A DNA stretch of 51,026 nucleotides from Haplomitrium mnioides (GCA_049999725.1 JBNGIS010030160.1:1-51026), one strand, 5' to 3'; positions 14,266 to 26,852 are shown, numbered from the stretch's first letter. Notes: a model not told the origin generated them from the sequence alone. A program made the numbers and translations.

Positions 14266-16427
14266 AAAGAAGCAAAAAAACAAAGAATATCTCTTATGAT
14301 GTAAAAAGTTTTTATAGGAAATTGTTGTTGGAAGAGTTTTTTTTTTAATTTTATTTCATATGTGAGATTGTGAGTAAATCAAATATTTTTAAAATTAGAC
14401 TATCAAGAAGACTTGTATGAAATCAAAAGAATTAGGATAGTAGTTATGAATCGATTATGAAGAAGATGTAGTTAGCAGAAGTTAAGTTAGCAACAATTCT
14501 CAATGAAGGAAAAGAAAATACATGCTTGATATTTGTACACAAATTATTATAAAAGTGGAAGAATATGCTTAAAAGGGAAAGATGTATATGGGAGTATATT
14601 GGAAGAGTTTTCAGTGGGTCTCCATCTCTCTTGGGTGGGAACATGAAAAATCAAAGATGTACGCAAGAAAAGGACTTGAATTTTTGTGGAATGTAAACTG
14701 AATACTGAAATTTCCATTATATAAATAGAGATGGTGATTGTGCATAATGGGTTGAATGAAAGGTATGGACTTAAAGGTGGAATTGCATCACATGATGGAG
14801 ATGGTGATTCCGTACAGTGGGTTGAATATAAGATATAGACTTAAGGTTGAATTGCATCACAGTGATTGAACATTAAGCAATAATAAAGAAATAATGTTCA
14901 ATGTATTTAAGAACCCAAAAACAAAGGGGATTCGTAGAAGCGTTGAAGTGTTGGGATGAATGCAATACTTGTGGAGTGTGTTTTGTAATCTATTCTAGAG
15001 AATTTGTTCCTCTTGTAAATACATATCTTAGAGGGTTGGGCTGTCAAAGAACAATGAAGAATTGTCTAAGAATTGATTGCAAATGGTAGAAGATGCATGT
15101 GAGGTACCTTAATTGTGACGTTTGTTTTCATATCGTGTCATTTCATCCTACAATTGAATTGTGCATGCAAATTTATTGGATAATCAAGTTGTTTGTGAGT
15201 ATATGTGTGTTAGATGCATTTTTTGAATTTAGAGGTTGAGGCCAAAAAAGAGATTAAAATAAAAGGATGAGTTTGCTTCACCTTTGTTGTGCCATAGTGT
15301 GTGTGTGAGAGTGTATAGTTTTGCTATTTCATAAAATCAACCTCAAGATGCAAAGGGAGACTACCATCAAAAAAATGAGTCTACCTTGGTTGTATTTGTG
15401 AATCATTACTTGTTTTTTGGTTTGTCTCTAACATGTACTTTTTAGATCTTGAATATTTGGCTTAAACCTCACCAACACAAATTTTTATGAAGATCTTAGT
15501 GCCTTGACACTCCCTGGCTACGAACAAGATGGTGTTTTGTTGGGCAGTTTAGTTGTTGCTCTAACTGGTATTGTAACCTCATCTACCATCAGATTATGAT
15601 ATAAAATCCTATGTGTTGCTTGTATCTTTCCCTTTGTCTAAGGAGAGTAAAGTGAAGTCTTATTCCATGAACACTAATCTTGTAGGCATATTTATAAAGT
15701 CTCTGAATAGTACACTCATATATTAGTTTCTTCTACGAAAGGTTCGAGTGGAAAAGTTTCCCCCAACTATAGATAGAGCTAGGAAGCTGAATGTCACAAG
15801 TTCATTGGTGTATGGCATTTTCGCTCCCTAGAAGATTACATAGCATAGGTTCATGTAGATTCATTCATAGCCCCAACTCATCCCTATCTCAAACATTTGC
15901 TCTATGTTTTGTAAACTCCAATATAGAAAATTTTGGTTATCTCCTTTGTTACACCGTATGAAGCCTCATCGCTGTCAAACCATTGTTGCCTTTGTACTTT
16001 ATTATGTCAGTCATTCTAACTTCCATATAGTTTGTGTTGTTCTTTTGTGTAGGTCCGTAGGTGTATCCTCTTTCATCAACTTTATGTCATTGTATCATTC
16101 CAAAGTTCATTGACAACTGGTGACTTTGTTTTTGTAGAACCTCTTTGCTACAACATCCACTACTATGAACCATGAACATGCTACTCAAAATAAGAATTAT
16201 TTTTTTGGTGCAAAAAACCAACGTTTTCAAGTTCAAAAAACAAGAAAAACGAAGGTATTTTTCAAAAACAAGTTAATGGAGTTTTCAAAACTAGTTTATG
16301 GCAAATTCAACAAGCTTTTTAGATTGAAATAAAATAATTGCATGCAAAATTGAATGAAATTCTTAGTTTTCTGTGAAAATGTTGAAAATCTCAAAGTCAA
16401 TCAAAAGTTCAAAAATTATGTTTTGTT
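14266..16427. other. AT-rich region, no gene recognised
   Basis: This contains a small two-copy tandem repeat of about 72 bp (14730-14873, AGATGGTGATT...GCATCACA). Otherwise there are only short open frames without motifs. It forms the left flank of the gypsy insertion. Confidence 0.5.
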
Positions 16428-16432
16428 TTAAC
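16428..16432. repeat. Gypsy target-site duplication, left (TTAAC)
   Basis: TTAAC lies immediately before the terminal TGTCAG of the left LTR and is repeated exactly at 30932-30936 after the terminal GACA of the right LTR. Confidence 0.93.
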
Positions 16433-17619
16433 TGTCAGCCCCGTGGTCGGAGCCTTAACTCTTTTTTGATAGGGTTACCCCTGATTAAGGGCTAACTTAG
16501 TGTTTTGAGACCTTTTATGGGAGGGGCTTTGCACCAAATGACCCCCAACTTCTATTTACCCGTTTAGGAGTGACTGCGCCGCACTCAACCACACCTAAGC
16601 ACATACAACCAAGTGCACACACGCATTCTTCCAACGACCACAGATGCAAGTCACACCCCTTCTTCAGGCCTTAACCTCGAGAGGTGCTACTTGGAAGACA
16701 GGAGACGATAGAATAGAGCATATGATTCTTGGTTGCAGTGGTCTCTTGGGGAGCCCTAGTTGATTCGTGGTTGCCTCACGGTCTTGGCCACTAGCCCACA
16801 ATTACTTCAACAACCCACCTGCTCATACACATCCATTTCCTCAAGCCATCCACGAAGAGATTGTAATGTTGTTGAACCACTTTGTCTTATATATCTGAAG
16901 TCTAGAACTGGACCCAATCACTTTGTTATACAAAAAGGAGCAAGTCCCAGTATTCAATTATCACAATTACAATGTCGTAAATCTTGACTCCCCCTGTCCA
17001 GGGTCTCCCCAAGATTGGACAAATGAAATGTAGGCTTTTTACAACTAAGAACTTCACAGAATCACAAATAGAACACAAATCTAACTAAACACACGCACAT
17101 AGGCACAATTGTAAAAACACCCTACCATGCCAACATTGTAGGCCTTCCTACTGCTCAGAACCAATCTTCTCTCTCCACACTATTACCCAGATAGTTTTTC
17201 AACTTCCCTCGGGAGAAGCCTTGGATTTACTTCCTCAGGCTCGGAAGAGGATTTCCTTAACTTCCACCTCTAGAAGACAGTCCCCACAGCTGCTGGCCAC
17301 CACTCCACCTTGAGCCTCGAATGGATTTTCTGTACAATGCGCGGGATCTAACACAACCACTCCTCTCTTGACTCCACTTGCAAATTATGATCAGAAACGC
17401 CCCCAAACGCCCCTAGGATTGATGCTCCCGCACAGACAAGGTTGAGACAACCCCAAGACCCCCCTTGGCAGCCTCCCATGAATTCAAGTCGACAGACTCT
17501 CTTCAAATTCACTTGGCGATCCACCTCCAAATGCTTGGTCCACTTGCAACGATGAGCCCACCTGGATTGCCTGAGACTCTAGAACCTCCACGCTCAATGA
17601 TTCTCAGCGCCCCTCTAGT

Positions 17620-18060
17620 TCACCTCCACCCCCGCTGATCTCCTTGCATGAGTCCACTCCCCACACGTGAATCTTGGCTGGAATCTCTCCTCTCTCCCCC
17701 GCTGCCTCTTCCTCCTCGAGTTTGGTCTCCCAATCTCAATTTTGCATGAACAACAACCCCCTCAATCTGGCAGCGATCCCAGCTATACCCCCCATGCAAC
17801 GCGCGTCCCCCTGCAACAAATTCTTGATCAAGATTGATCCTCTCCCCTTCGCTGGATCGGCAATTTTTCTCGTTAGCAATCGTTTCTTGAGAAGCTGACA
17901 TATGTCGGTCAGCCCGTGTTTCACAGACATCAGTTGAAGCCCCCAGGATTGGAAGAGGAAAATCGCAGGGAAGGATTGTCTGCACCCTGTTTTCGCTTCG
18001 CAGTGCTCTTCCTTGTCGATTTTCAATCAGGAATCTCATCGTTGTTGGTCGTGTTAGCAA
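17620..18060 (-). other. LTR-internal open frame, left copy
   Basis: A 146-codon open frame in the element's sense orientation. It matches the 183-codon frame at 27662-28213 in the other LTR. It contains LIENRQGRALRSENR and a basic, Gly/Arg-rich tail (RLGDQTRGGRGSGGERR). It ends earlier because a TGG in the right copy is TGA here. Many residues differ between copies, so there is no sign of protein-level constraint. No family is recognised. Confidence 0.3.
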
Positions 18061-18325
18061 CCCCGTGGCAATCCTAATTTGATTCCTTCAAAGTGTCTCG
18101 TTGAGCGCAGATCAGTAGCTGGGTCGGAGAGATTTTTCTTGCAGGGAAATTCAAAGGGATCCATTAGGAAAGGATTGGATTCGTAGCAGATGGGTTACGC
18201 GACACATCTCACGGGCTGCTTCTCGATTATCCTTGATTTTTCTTGCTGCCATGCCCCCGCGATCGCTTGCAGACCCCCGCAAGCAGCCACACTTCTGCAA
18301 GCGCTCGCGGACCCCCACAGGTCAC

Positions 18326-18491
18326 CACGTGTCGTCAAACCCCTTCAGAACCCCGTGGTTGCTCCTTGGAAGCTCGCCATCGCTCTTTGAAATCCCACAG
18401 GTTGCCACGTGTCCGCAAACCCCTTTGAAACCCCGCCGTTGCTCCTCGGAAGCTCGCCGTCGTTCCTCGGAATCCCACAAGTAACTACGTG
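18326..18491. promoter_or_regulatory. ACGT-core boxes repeated every 80 bp in the LTR
   Basis: CCACGTGTC-type boxes (G-box/ABRE core) occur at 18326-18331 and 18406-18411, with a TACGTGTCC variant at 18486-18491. They sit in an 80-bp tandem repeat. Further CCACGT motifs occur through the LTR (for example near 18630, 19443, 19602, 19918 and 19958). Such ACGT cores are known bZIP sites, so stress or ABA responsiveness is a reasonable inference. Confidence 0.45.
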
Positions 18492-20828
18492 TCCTTCCCG
18501 CCACATCATCCGCAGCTGCGCCGTCCGACGCTGCCTCGCAAAGGGGTAGGTGGAACGACGCCTTTGACTGGAATCCGAAGTTGACCTGCGCTGACCTTGA
18601 GGATCCCTTGGACCACCTCCAATCGCCACGTCATCCGCCACTGCGCTGTCCAACGCCACCTCGCAAAGGGGTAGGTGGACCAACGCCTTGACCAGATTCC
18701 GCGGTTGACCCGCGCTGACTCCTCTTCCGCGGATGCCACATCATCTGCAGAACAGATCCCTCGCCGAGTAAGAACGGTACCTATTGTTGCCATTTCAGCA
18801 CCCGCTCGCAGTAAGAACTGAGGCTCCCTTCGCTTAACTTTTACCTCTATTTGATATAAGAACTATAGCAGGGCTCCCCATTGATCCTTTTCAAACTTTT
18901 CAGCGTTGCCCCGTCAAACTTTCGTCCTCGCCAATGCCAAAACTATGATAGTGCAACCTTTCGATTGCTGGTCCCTTGCTTCTTCTTCTGGCCGGATCAT
19001 CGCTCAATCACCTTTTTGGTACTCTTGGTCTTGTTCTAGCCAGATCGTCAATGTATCGCCCCTTCAGCTGCTTGTTGCTCACTTCTTCCTTTGGCCAGAA
19101 CTTTGCTTGATCATCTTTTTGGCCCTCTTTGATCTTGTTCTGGCCGAACTCGTGATTTATCCCCATTCCGTCGTTCCTTGATCTTGTTCTGGCCGGATCG
19201 TCGCTTGGTCACCTTTTTGGCACCCCCCGCTCTTCGTCCGGTCAGACCCTCGATATATCGCTGATTCGGAATCCCCTTGTGATAAGAACGATGCACACCA
19301 CAGACTCCCGTCGAATTTTCAGATCTTACTCTGTCAAACTTTTCCCCCGTTTTTTTCGGATCAGCGATAGATCATCATTTCGCCTTTCATTCCTTGGTCT
19401 CCGTTTGTGCTTCTCGTCGGATCCCCGTTAAGTGGGCTCCCCACGTAAGGTGGTTGATCGGAACCCATTTAACTGGGGCTCCCCACTTAGGGAGGCTGAT
19501 CGGAACCTATTTAATCGGGGCTCCTCAATTTTTCGTTAAGGCCCCACGGACTCCCTGGGATTGCCAGGTGTCCCCGAATCCGTGAAGGGCGGTGGGGGCT
19601 GCCACGTTTTCGCACCGCCCCACTGACTCCTTCAAGAACTGAATTGGTGATGAAACGCTACTTTGCCCTTCCCGATTAGCCTCGCAGTTGCCTTAAGCAA
19701 TTCTCCATGCCACAAAATTGGTGATAAGTCACCTCTTCGTCAGTCGCCGCTTTGCTTATCCCTATTTTGCCACTACTTCGTATCCGTTGGACCCCTCTTA
19801 GCAGATCCTTGTTAAGCAATCCCCCACGTCGTAAGATGCATCGGAACCCACTTAACTAGGGATCCCCATGTAGGGAGGCTGGACCTCGTCAAACTCTTCG
19901 GATCCCCAGGAGCTACCACGTCCTCCGACGGATTTCATGAAGTGCGTGAGGGCCGCCACGTTTCCGCAGACCTCTTTTGACTCCTCGGACCTCTTCCTTC
20001 CTGTTGATTCTTCGCCTCGATCGCCCTCCTCTGGTCCGACTGTATCATTTGGCTTCCGATTATGGAGCGCCTCCTTCCCTTCTTGCCTAGCCGACCCATC
20101 GTGGGGCCTCATCCTCCTCGAGTTCATACGACTGCCTCCTCTTTACCTGTCTTTGCCTACTGCACGTTCCTTTGTTCATCGTTCGTTGTCGCTGGGTAAG
20201 TTCTCGCAGTGCTGGGACCTCCGATCCAGTCGCGTGATGGCTATCTGCACGCCTCTGACTGGCCTCCCCTCGCCTTCACCTCCCGTAACTCCTCTTGTGA
20301 CTTCTCCCTTACATGATTCCTCTTTGAGTGATGTTGGCTCTCTTCTCCATGACTTCCTCCACGCTGGTAGCTGACTCCTTTGACCTCTGCCCTCCTCTCC
20401 TTGAATCCTTCTGTTGCTCCCTTCTGATGATCTCCCTCTCACCTCTCCTTGAATCCTCTGCTGCTCCCTTCTGATGATCTCCCTCTCACCTCTCCTTGAA
20501 TCCTCCTACTCACCCTTGTCAGTCATGCATCTGTCACAAATTGCTGCAAGTTCCTTTGATCTCCTTGCTAGTCTTCTTCTCTGACTCATCTGAATTTCAC
20601 AGAGCTCCCCCTTGCATTGTAGGATCCATGATATTCATTGGGAAAAGCATAAAAGAAAGGAAGAGAAGGGAAAGGGGGAAGAGGAGAGAGGTGCAGGATT
20701 GTCACAACAACAATAAAACAATAAAATGTAGTAACACACAGCAGGCTAACACAAACTAATAGAATCAACCAGGCTAAGAAGCTCAGAATTTACAAACAAT
20801 GAAAAAACTCAGACACACCTGGTCGACA

Positions 20829-20841
20829 TAACTCCCCTTTT
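20829..20841 (-). other. Polypurine tract of the gypsy element
   Basis: On the minus strand AAAAGGGGAGTTA directly precedes the 3' LTR terminus TGTCGACC. This is the expected plus-strand primer position and confirms the element's orientation. Confidence 0.85.
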
Positions 20842-21059
20842 AATTGTACAGCGACCCCGCAAACACCTTCCTCCTTCAAGTCTTCTTGGCCTCCTCGTGA
20901 CCGCCACTCTAATTTCCCTTGTTGGGGCCTTTAGTCAACCTGGTCACCATCCATGACCCACTCACACAACATACAGACACAAATAACACAACTCACTGCG
21001 CAATGGTAAACATACAAATGTACAAAAAGTTTCCATGCCTACTGTACACGGCAGCACCC

Positions 21060-22255
21060 TCCACATTAGTCCTCTTGGTGGTAATACCGCTTGAGTCGGT
21101 CATAGTGGACCTGGTTGGGAAGGTGTGCCCCTGTTACCATGCTCAACTCTACCGACCCATTTGTTGTGAAGCACTCTCACTAGGTAGGGCCCCATCCACC
21201 AGGTATGCAGCTTCCCGGAGAAGTGCATAAACTTGCTGTTATAGAGCAGCACTAAATCCCCTCCTTTGAAGTCGACTGGTCTCAGCTTCTTGTCGTGCTG
21301 CTTCTTGGTCAGCTGGTTCTGATGTTCCAGTCTCTCATGTGTGCTTGCTTGGATCTCCTATAAGGCCTCCAACTGGTGCACTCTTTCTGTTCAGCTCAAG
21401 CCCTATGCCATTCTCTCCTCAACTGACACCCACGGTGTGGGGACTTCAAACTCCATCGGGACCAACAAATGCTGCCCAAAGACCAGGGAGTACGGGTAGT
21501 GGCCCGTGGTGGTCTTGTAGGCCAGATTATAGGCATGGGTGGCCGTTAGCAGTTTCAGGTCCCAGTCCACCTTGTTGGCCCCCATTGTCTTGTTCAAGAT
21601 CTTGCCCATAATCCTGTTGGCCCTCTCTGTCAGCCCATTGGCCTTAGGGTGGTAGGCGGTGGTTTTACGGTGCTTGACCAAGTACTTTCCCGTGAGCTCA
21701 TCAACGACCCAATTAACAAAATGCATATCTTGGTCACTCACCAACTCCAGCGGTGCGTCGAATCGGGTGAAGATCTGCTCGTATAGGAATCGGGCCACCG
21801 TTGGCGCATCATCTTTCTTGGTCGCCCTTGCCTCCACCCACTTGGTAGCGTAGTCAGTCAAAAGCACAATGTACCTGTTCCCGCGCCTCGTGGATGGAGT
21901 GATGTGCCCGATGAAATCAATTCTCCACTTCTCGAATGGGGCCAAGGGGATGATTGGAACCAGGGGATGGTGGTACGTTGCTGTTGGTTTCCCGGTCCGC
22001 TAACAGACATCACACCTCTTCACAAAAAAGTGCACATCCCTGTGCAGGGTGGGTCACCAATACTTAGCATCCACGATCTTCCGGATGGTGGTTTCTGCTG
22101 CAAAATGTCTGCCGGCCTCTTCCTCGTGCATTGCTTGCATCACCACCGTAGACTGGTCCTTCTCTAGGCACCTCTGCATCTGTCTGTCCATGGCCTGCCT
22201 ATGCAACATTCCCTTGATCATGAGAAATGGCCTCACCTTTCTGAAAAACACCGCT
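21060..22255 (-). pseudogene. Gypsy integrase (HHCC, DDE core, GPY/F-like module), decayed
   Basis: This inserts retroelement cDNA into chromosomes. Order on the minus strand: zinc-binding HHCC around 22160-22000 (H...H then CDVC), the catalytic core with first Asp in WRIDFIGH (about 21920), second Asp in VSDQDMHF (about 21740) and Glu in GLTERANR (about 21620), and then a C-terminal GPY-like stretch (KLHTWWMGPYLVRV) near 21200. In-frame stops lie between HHCC and core and just after ERMA near 21400. The frame is continuous with the RNase H segment upstream. Confidence 0.9.
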
Positions 22256-22428
22256 GCCTGTTCTGAGGTGTGTCCAGGGGGAATCCTCGCCGTTCAGAGG
22301 AACTCAATGATGTCCCCATACTCTGTGGGTCTTCCCTCCCTGACATGGAATAGGTCTTCATCAGGGAAGGTGTCCACCACTCCTTCTGCACTTGGCTGGC
22401 CTTCGATTCTCAAGAAGAAGTTCGCATT

Positions 22429-23780
22429 CTAGTGTTTCTTCCATGGCTTGATGCGTACCTCAAAATTAAACTCCTGAAGTAGCAACATCCACCTCGCCAC
22501 TCTCCCCATCAAGTCTGGCTTGTTGACTATGTATTTGAGGGCGTCATGATCCGTGTGAAACACCACCTTGTAATGCAGCAGGTAGTGTCGGAACTTCTTT
22601 AGGGAGTAGATTATCCCTAGAACCTCACGGTCGGTAGATGAGTAATTCTTCTCTACCGTTGAGAGGAGTCTGCTGGCAAAGTAGATTGGGTGGTCCCTGC
22701 CCTCCTCATCAAGTTGACTCAGCACTGCCTCCACACAGAAGCCCAAAACATCCACCATCACGTGGAACTCCTTGGTCCAGTTTGGAGGCGCCAGGATAGG
22801 CGCGTTGGCCAATCGCCTCTTGAGCTCGTTAAAGCTGGATCTCTTGGGCTCTATTGGCTCGAAATCACTACCCTTTTTCACCATCTCCGTTAGGTGGTAG
22901 GCTACGAGGGCAAATTTTGGAATGAACCTCCTATAGTAGCCCACACACCATACGAATCCTTGCACCTCCACCAGGCACGTTGGAAATGCCACACCCAGCC
23001 AGACTGCCACCTTTTCATGGTCTACGGCAATTCCTTGACTGGAGACCCTATGCCCCAGTAATATCCCTTCTCTACTGCAAAGAAACATTTCCTATGGTGC
23101 AGTCGCAGTCCCGTTTCTTTGCATCTTTGAAAGGTGAGCCGCACATGCTCCTCATGATCCTTGACCTTGTTGTATACTACGAAGTCGTCGATGAAGATTT
23201 TGAGGAACTTCCTGAGGTAGTCTGGGAACATGCTCATCATTAGTCTCTGGAATGTACTTGGGGCGTTGCAGAGACCAAATGGCATTCATCGGAAGGCGAA
23301 CACTCCCCACTCCGTTGTGAAGGCAGTCTTTAGCTGGTCCTCCTCCCGTATCCACACCTAGTTGTAGCCGGAGTACCCATCCATGAAACTATAAACTTCA
23401 TGGCTCGCCACTAAGTCTAGCACACCATCAATAAAAGGCAGAGGGTAGTGGTTTTTCTTGGTCGCCGCATTCACCTTGCGGTAGTCTTGGCACACCTTGA
23501 TCTTTGGCTTCCAGTCCAAGCCTGCCTTCTTCGGCACCACCACCAAGGGGGACACCCATTCACTGTTCAATACAGGGTAGATGAATCCTGCCTCTAGGAG
23601 CTTATCTACCTCCTCTTTCACCAATAGAGAGAAGCGTGGGTTCATTCGGTACTGCCGCTGCCGTACGGGGGCAGCATTATCTTCCAAGTCAATTCTGTGC
23701 TCCCTCAACTCTCTGGGCACGCCCTTCAGGTCCGTATGGCTCCATGCAAAGACTTCGCTGAAGTTCCCTAAGGTCTGCAT
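22429..23780 (-). pseudogene. Gypsy reverse transcriptase and RNase H, decayed
   Basis: RT runs from 23780 with the palm motifs KVCQDYRKVNAAT, PLPFIDGVLD and PFGLCNAPSTFQRLM. The catalytic YxDD box is FIDDFVVY (near 23190), a Phe/Ile variant of the usual motif. A stop follows SGYN near 23357, and a frameshift near 23050-23088 moves the connection and RNase H into another frame. RNase H spans about 22800-22450 with its acidic residues in VMVDVLG, TDREVLG and HTDHDAL. Confidence 0.92.
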
Positions 23781-24019
23781 GAAGGCTCTCTCAGCCCCCT
23801 TGTTTAAGGCAAAACTAAGCTGAAATGTCTTTCCGCCATGGGCCGTTATCTCTCTGTATTGCTCTACTCAAATGACCTCCACCTTGTTTTTGTTCGTGGA
23901 GTCACAGTCTGACTCCAAGTGGGCGAATCGTTGGCCACCTACATTAGGCTTCTTGTCATGCTCCCTTGTCCTCATTTGGTGATCATCCTCCCTTGGGATG
24001 ATAGCTGCAATCAACTCCC

Positions 24020-25171
24020 CTTTTAGCCAGGTCTAGGGCTAGAAGTGGATGCCAATGACTCCCCTTTTTGCTCAGGTCCAGAGCTGAGGGTTGGCACTCC
24101 TGCCTCAGCCTCCGTCGTGCCCCAAATTCCAAAGACAAAAGTCTCCAATTGGTTGACCTTGGCTTCGACATTGCCCAAAAAATCTGCCTCTGTCATGTCA
24201 CTCACCAGTCTCAACCAATAAGTGTCCTCGTCCTCTAACTCCTCTTCCACCGACCACTATGTGTCATACTCCTTATCCTCGGTGGTCTCCCCCTCATGTG
24301 GGACATGACCGTAATGTACCACAGTCTTGTCGGGTCCGAACACCAAGGTGGAGTCTCCCCAATTGTGCATTACTTTGGCTCCATACAACCAGGGCCTCCC
24401 GATTAAAACAGGGTGTGGGGAACTCCTTGCTGGCCTCATCACCAAGTAGTTCAGTGCGAACTCCTTCCCTTCGATCCAGGTGGGTGCCTTCAACAAGGCT
24501 CCCAAGGGCTTAACCTTAGATCCATCCGCCAACCGCATAATCCTCTCGGTCAGAGAGAAAGTCTTGAAGCCCAATCGGTGAGCAGTCTCCTCCACCATGA
24601 TATTCACTCCCGCCCCTCCATCCACTGGCACCAAGGACATAGTGCACCCCGTAATCTGAATGTCTATTTCAGGAGCTCTCTTGTCTTCATAGATCATCCT
24701 CAGGTCGGCAGTGGTTCCCATCGTGGGAAGCTTCCTCTTTCTCCTGACGCCCATGAGTAGCTCCTAGAGTTTCCTTTTGTATACAGGGATGTCCCTGATT
24801 AGCTGCTTTACGGTTGTAGTGATCGGGTAGTCCCTTACATCCCTTTGGATGCTGTAGGGCACGCTATTGCTGGGTGGGGGCTGGGGCGCAGGGTCCTGCT
24901 TGGCCTGCTCAGCACTATTCCTACGATTGACCTCTTGTAGGGTCTTCTCTGCCGCTTGTTGGGCTTCGGTCGCCTCCAGAGCTTCAAGCTGCTTCTTAAC
25001 CTCCTCTTGCCTTGGGTAAAATAATTTTGGGTGCTCCTTTTTGTAATCTGAATCCTCCTTAGTGGGGAGCACATTCGCAGCCCTCTCTTTTCTCCGAGCC
25101 TGCTTGGCCTTTCCTTTTTCCTTGGCCCTAGCTGCAGCCCTAGTGGCCACTATGTAGTAGTCTTCCTCCAC
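24020..25171 (-). pseudogene. Gypsy aspartic protease with flanking linkers
   Basis: The polyprotein segment runs in the same frame as the zinc-knuckle region. An Ala/Lys/Glu-rich linker (25171-24764) precedes the protease (24754-24257). The active site reads VPVDGGAGVNIM near 24620, so DGGA replaces the common D-T/S-G-A triad. A VLIGRPWLYG motif near 24410 matches the flap-distal ILGRP-type box. An acidic linker follows to about 24020. Stops at both linker ends and a frame change before RT break the polyprotein. Confidence 0.8.
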
Positions 25172-25183
25172 TTGGGTCTATAC

Positions 25184-26787
25184 TTATGGAAACTCTGCCC
25201 CATGCTCCCATGAGGTGGTCACCAGGTTGACTACTGCCGGCGGAGGCGCCTGTTGGACCGGGTTGGGAGGCAACTCCTGCCTTCTAGTATGGGGGCAATT
25301 GTTAGCCAGATGCCCTTCTTTTTTGCATCCTGTACAAAGCAGCATCGGCATGCCATACCCTTGCTTCTTGGGTTCTGGGCAGTTAGGGGAAATATGGCAT
25401 AGCTGCCCACAATTCAAGCATACCATTACCTTGGTCCTGTTCAGGCCAGCCCCTGGCCCTTCTGGCCGTGTGTGTCCCCAAGCCGCTGATTGACCGGACA
25501 CCATATTGACAGGTCGGCCTGCCATTGCTCGAGGTTGGCTGACCACCTGGTACACGAGTTCTAGTGGTTCCTCCTGCATGTATTCCACCTCCTCATGGTA
25601 CCACTCCGGGGGGTCCTCCCTCACATAATGGATGGGCGTCCCATCCAGGGGGCATTCTTGGGGGGAGTGCCCATAGGTGCGGCACTTCACGCACTAGACA
25701 TGGGCCCTCCATGTCAACACTTTTTTGCCCTCGGGCTTCAGGCCGGCAAAATGGATCGACATGGCTTCCAATTTTGCGTTGATTTCATCTATAGGGTCTT
25801 TAGCCCCCCTCCTCTTGCTGGTCTCCCCACCAGCTCCTTTGTCATGAAACCGGTGGGCCTTTCTCTCCTTGCCCTCCTTGTGCTGATCATGTTTCTTGGC
25901 CCTCTTCTCTTTGGCCTCCTTTTTCTTTTTGTTGCCCTTTTTCTTTCGCCTCATGTGGGATCTTTCATCCTCTGAACTCTCGGGGCTGCTCTTGCTCTCT
26001 GATTCAGACTTTGAAGAGGAGCTATCATCAGAGCTATCTTCCTGACTGGAGCTCTCTAAAGAACTATCAGGATCATTCCTTCTCTTCGACTTTCTTTTGG
26101 AGCTTGCCACTTCAGCCTTGATGTAAGATTGGGCTTCCTCCACTGCTTGCTCCAAGCATGTGGGCTTGGACCTCGTCATCTAGGCCCCTAGACTTCTGGG
26201 TAGGGCTGAAATAAACCAGGAGGTCAGCATCCCATCTGATGCAGGGGGTTAATTTTTCTGGCCATCCTCTAGAACCGTTGAAGAAACTCCCTTACCGATT
26301 CGTGCTTCTTCATCTCCATCTGGCCGATCTTGATCAAGGCCTCAGACTCCCCTCATATCTTTCTGAACTCCTCCAGGAAAGCCGCCTTGAATGTGTCTCA
26401 ATTCCTTTTGGTGGCCTCCGATAGTGGCTGGTACCAAGGGCCAACCTCCCCTTTTAACAACCTGGGAAGAATGGCTTCCTTAATGAGGTTCTCCCCATTT
26501 GCGTAGGCTGTACCCTCGAATTCATCCAACAACTCATCTGGATCCTCCCTCGTTGATCCCCTGAATGTCTTGTATCTGAATTGGGATCTCTGTGTCACAT
26601 GCCCCACATTGGCTATTGGGGTGGCGGGTGGTGTGGAATAAGATGCTTTGGCTGCTCTTTCCAAGTTCCTTCCACTTCTGAGTGAGATTCCCCCTTTACC
26701 CAACTCAGGCAACCTCCTTGGCTGGTCTTCTTCCACTTCTGGTGCTAGGCCGCTCCCAGAATTCCAGACTCTTTTCCCTTGCTCCAC
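25184..26787 (-). pseudogene. Gypsy gag with three CCHC zinc knuckles, decayed
   Basis: This is the capsid-nucleocapsid precursor. The start at 26787 lies 75 bp inside the 5' LTR. A retrotransposon-gag capsid block includes FRGSTREDPDELLDEF and GEVGPWYQPLSEATK, then TGA at 26395, TGA at 26353 and TAG at 26269, then a frame change into a Lys/Ser/Glu-rich region from 26179. Three intact CX2CX4HX4C knuckles follow: CVKCRTYGHSPQEC, CLNCGQLCHISPNC and CTGCKKEGHLANNC. A TAG at 25691-25693 sits directly before the first knuckle. Several stops read as TGG to TGA changes. Confidence 0.85.
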
Positions 26788-26836
26788 TGTTTCACTTCAC
26801 AAATACTGCAAGGTTTCTTTTCCAGAATTCTTTTGT

Positions 26837-26852
26837 CCCGCCCTGATCGCCA
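26837..26852 (-). other. Candidate primer binding site
   Basis: On the minus strand TGGCGATCAGGGCGGG starts 10 nt inside the 5' LTR end. It begins TGG, as complement to a tRNA CCA end requires. I could not assign the tRNA, and the 10-nt gap is larger than usual. Confidence 0.45.

Larger units (their letters stand above)
16433..20828 (-). repeat. Gypsy 3' LTR (left copy), 4396 bp
   Basis: It begins TGTCAGCCCCGTGGTCGG and ends CTGGTCGACA, and matches the right LTR along its full length. It differs by an extra segment of about 285 bp near 16717-16996, absent from the right copy, and by a duplicated unit of about 58 bp near 20400-20515 that is single in the right copy. It is exceptionally long for an LTR. 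Confidence 0.93.

Noticed and set aside
20496-20759. Plus-strand frame near the end of the left LTR, also present at 30599
   Set aside because: Antisense to the element and present twice only because the LTR is duplicated.
23980-26200. Plus-strand frames across the gypsy gag/protease region
   Set aside because: Shadows of the minus-strand polyprotein, whose motifs are unambiguous.
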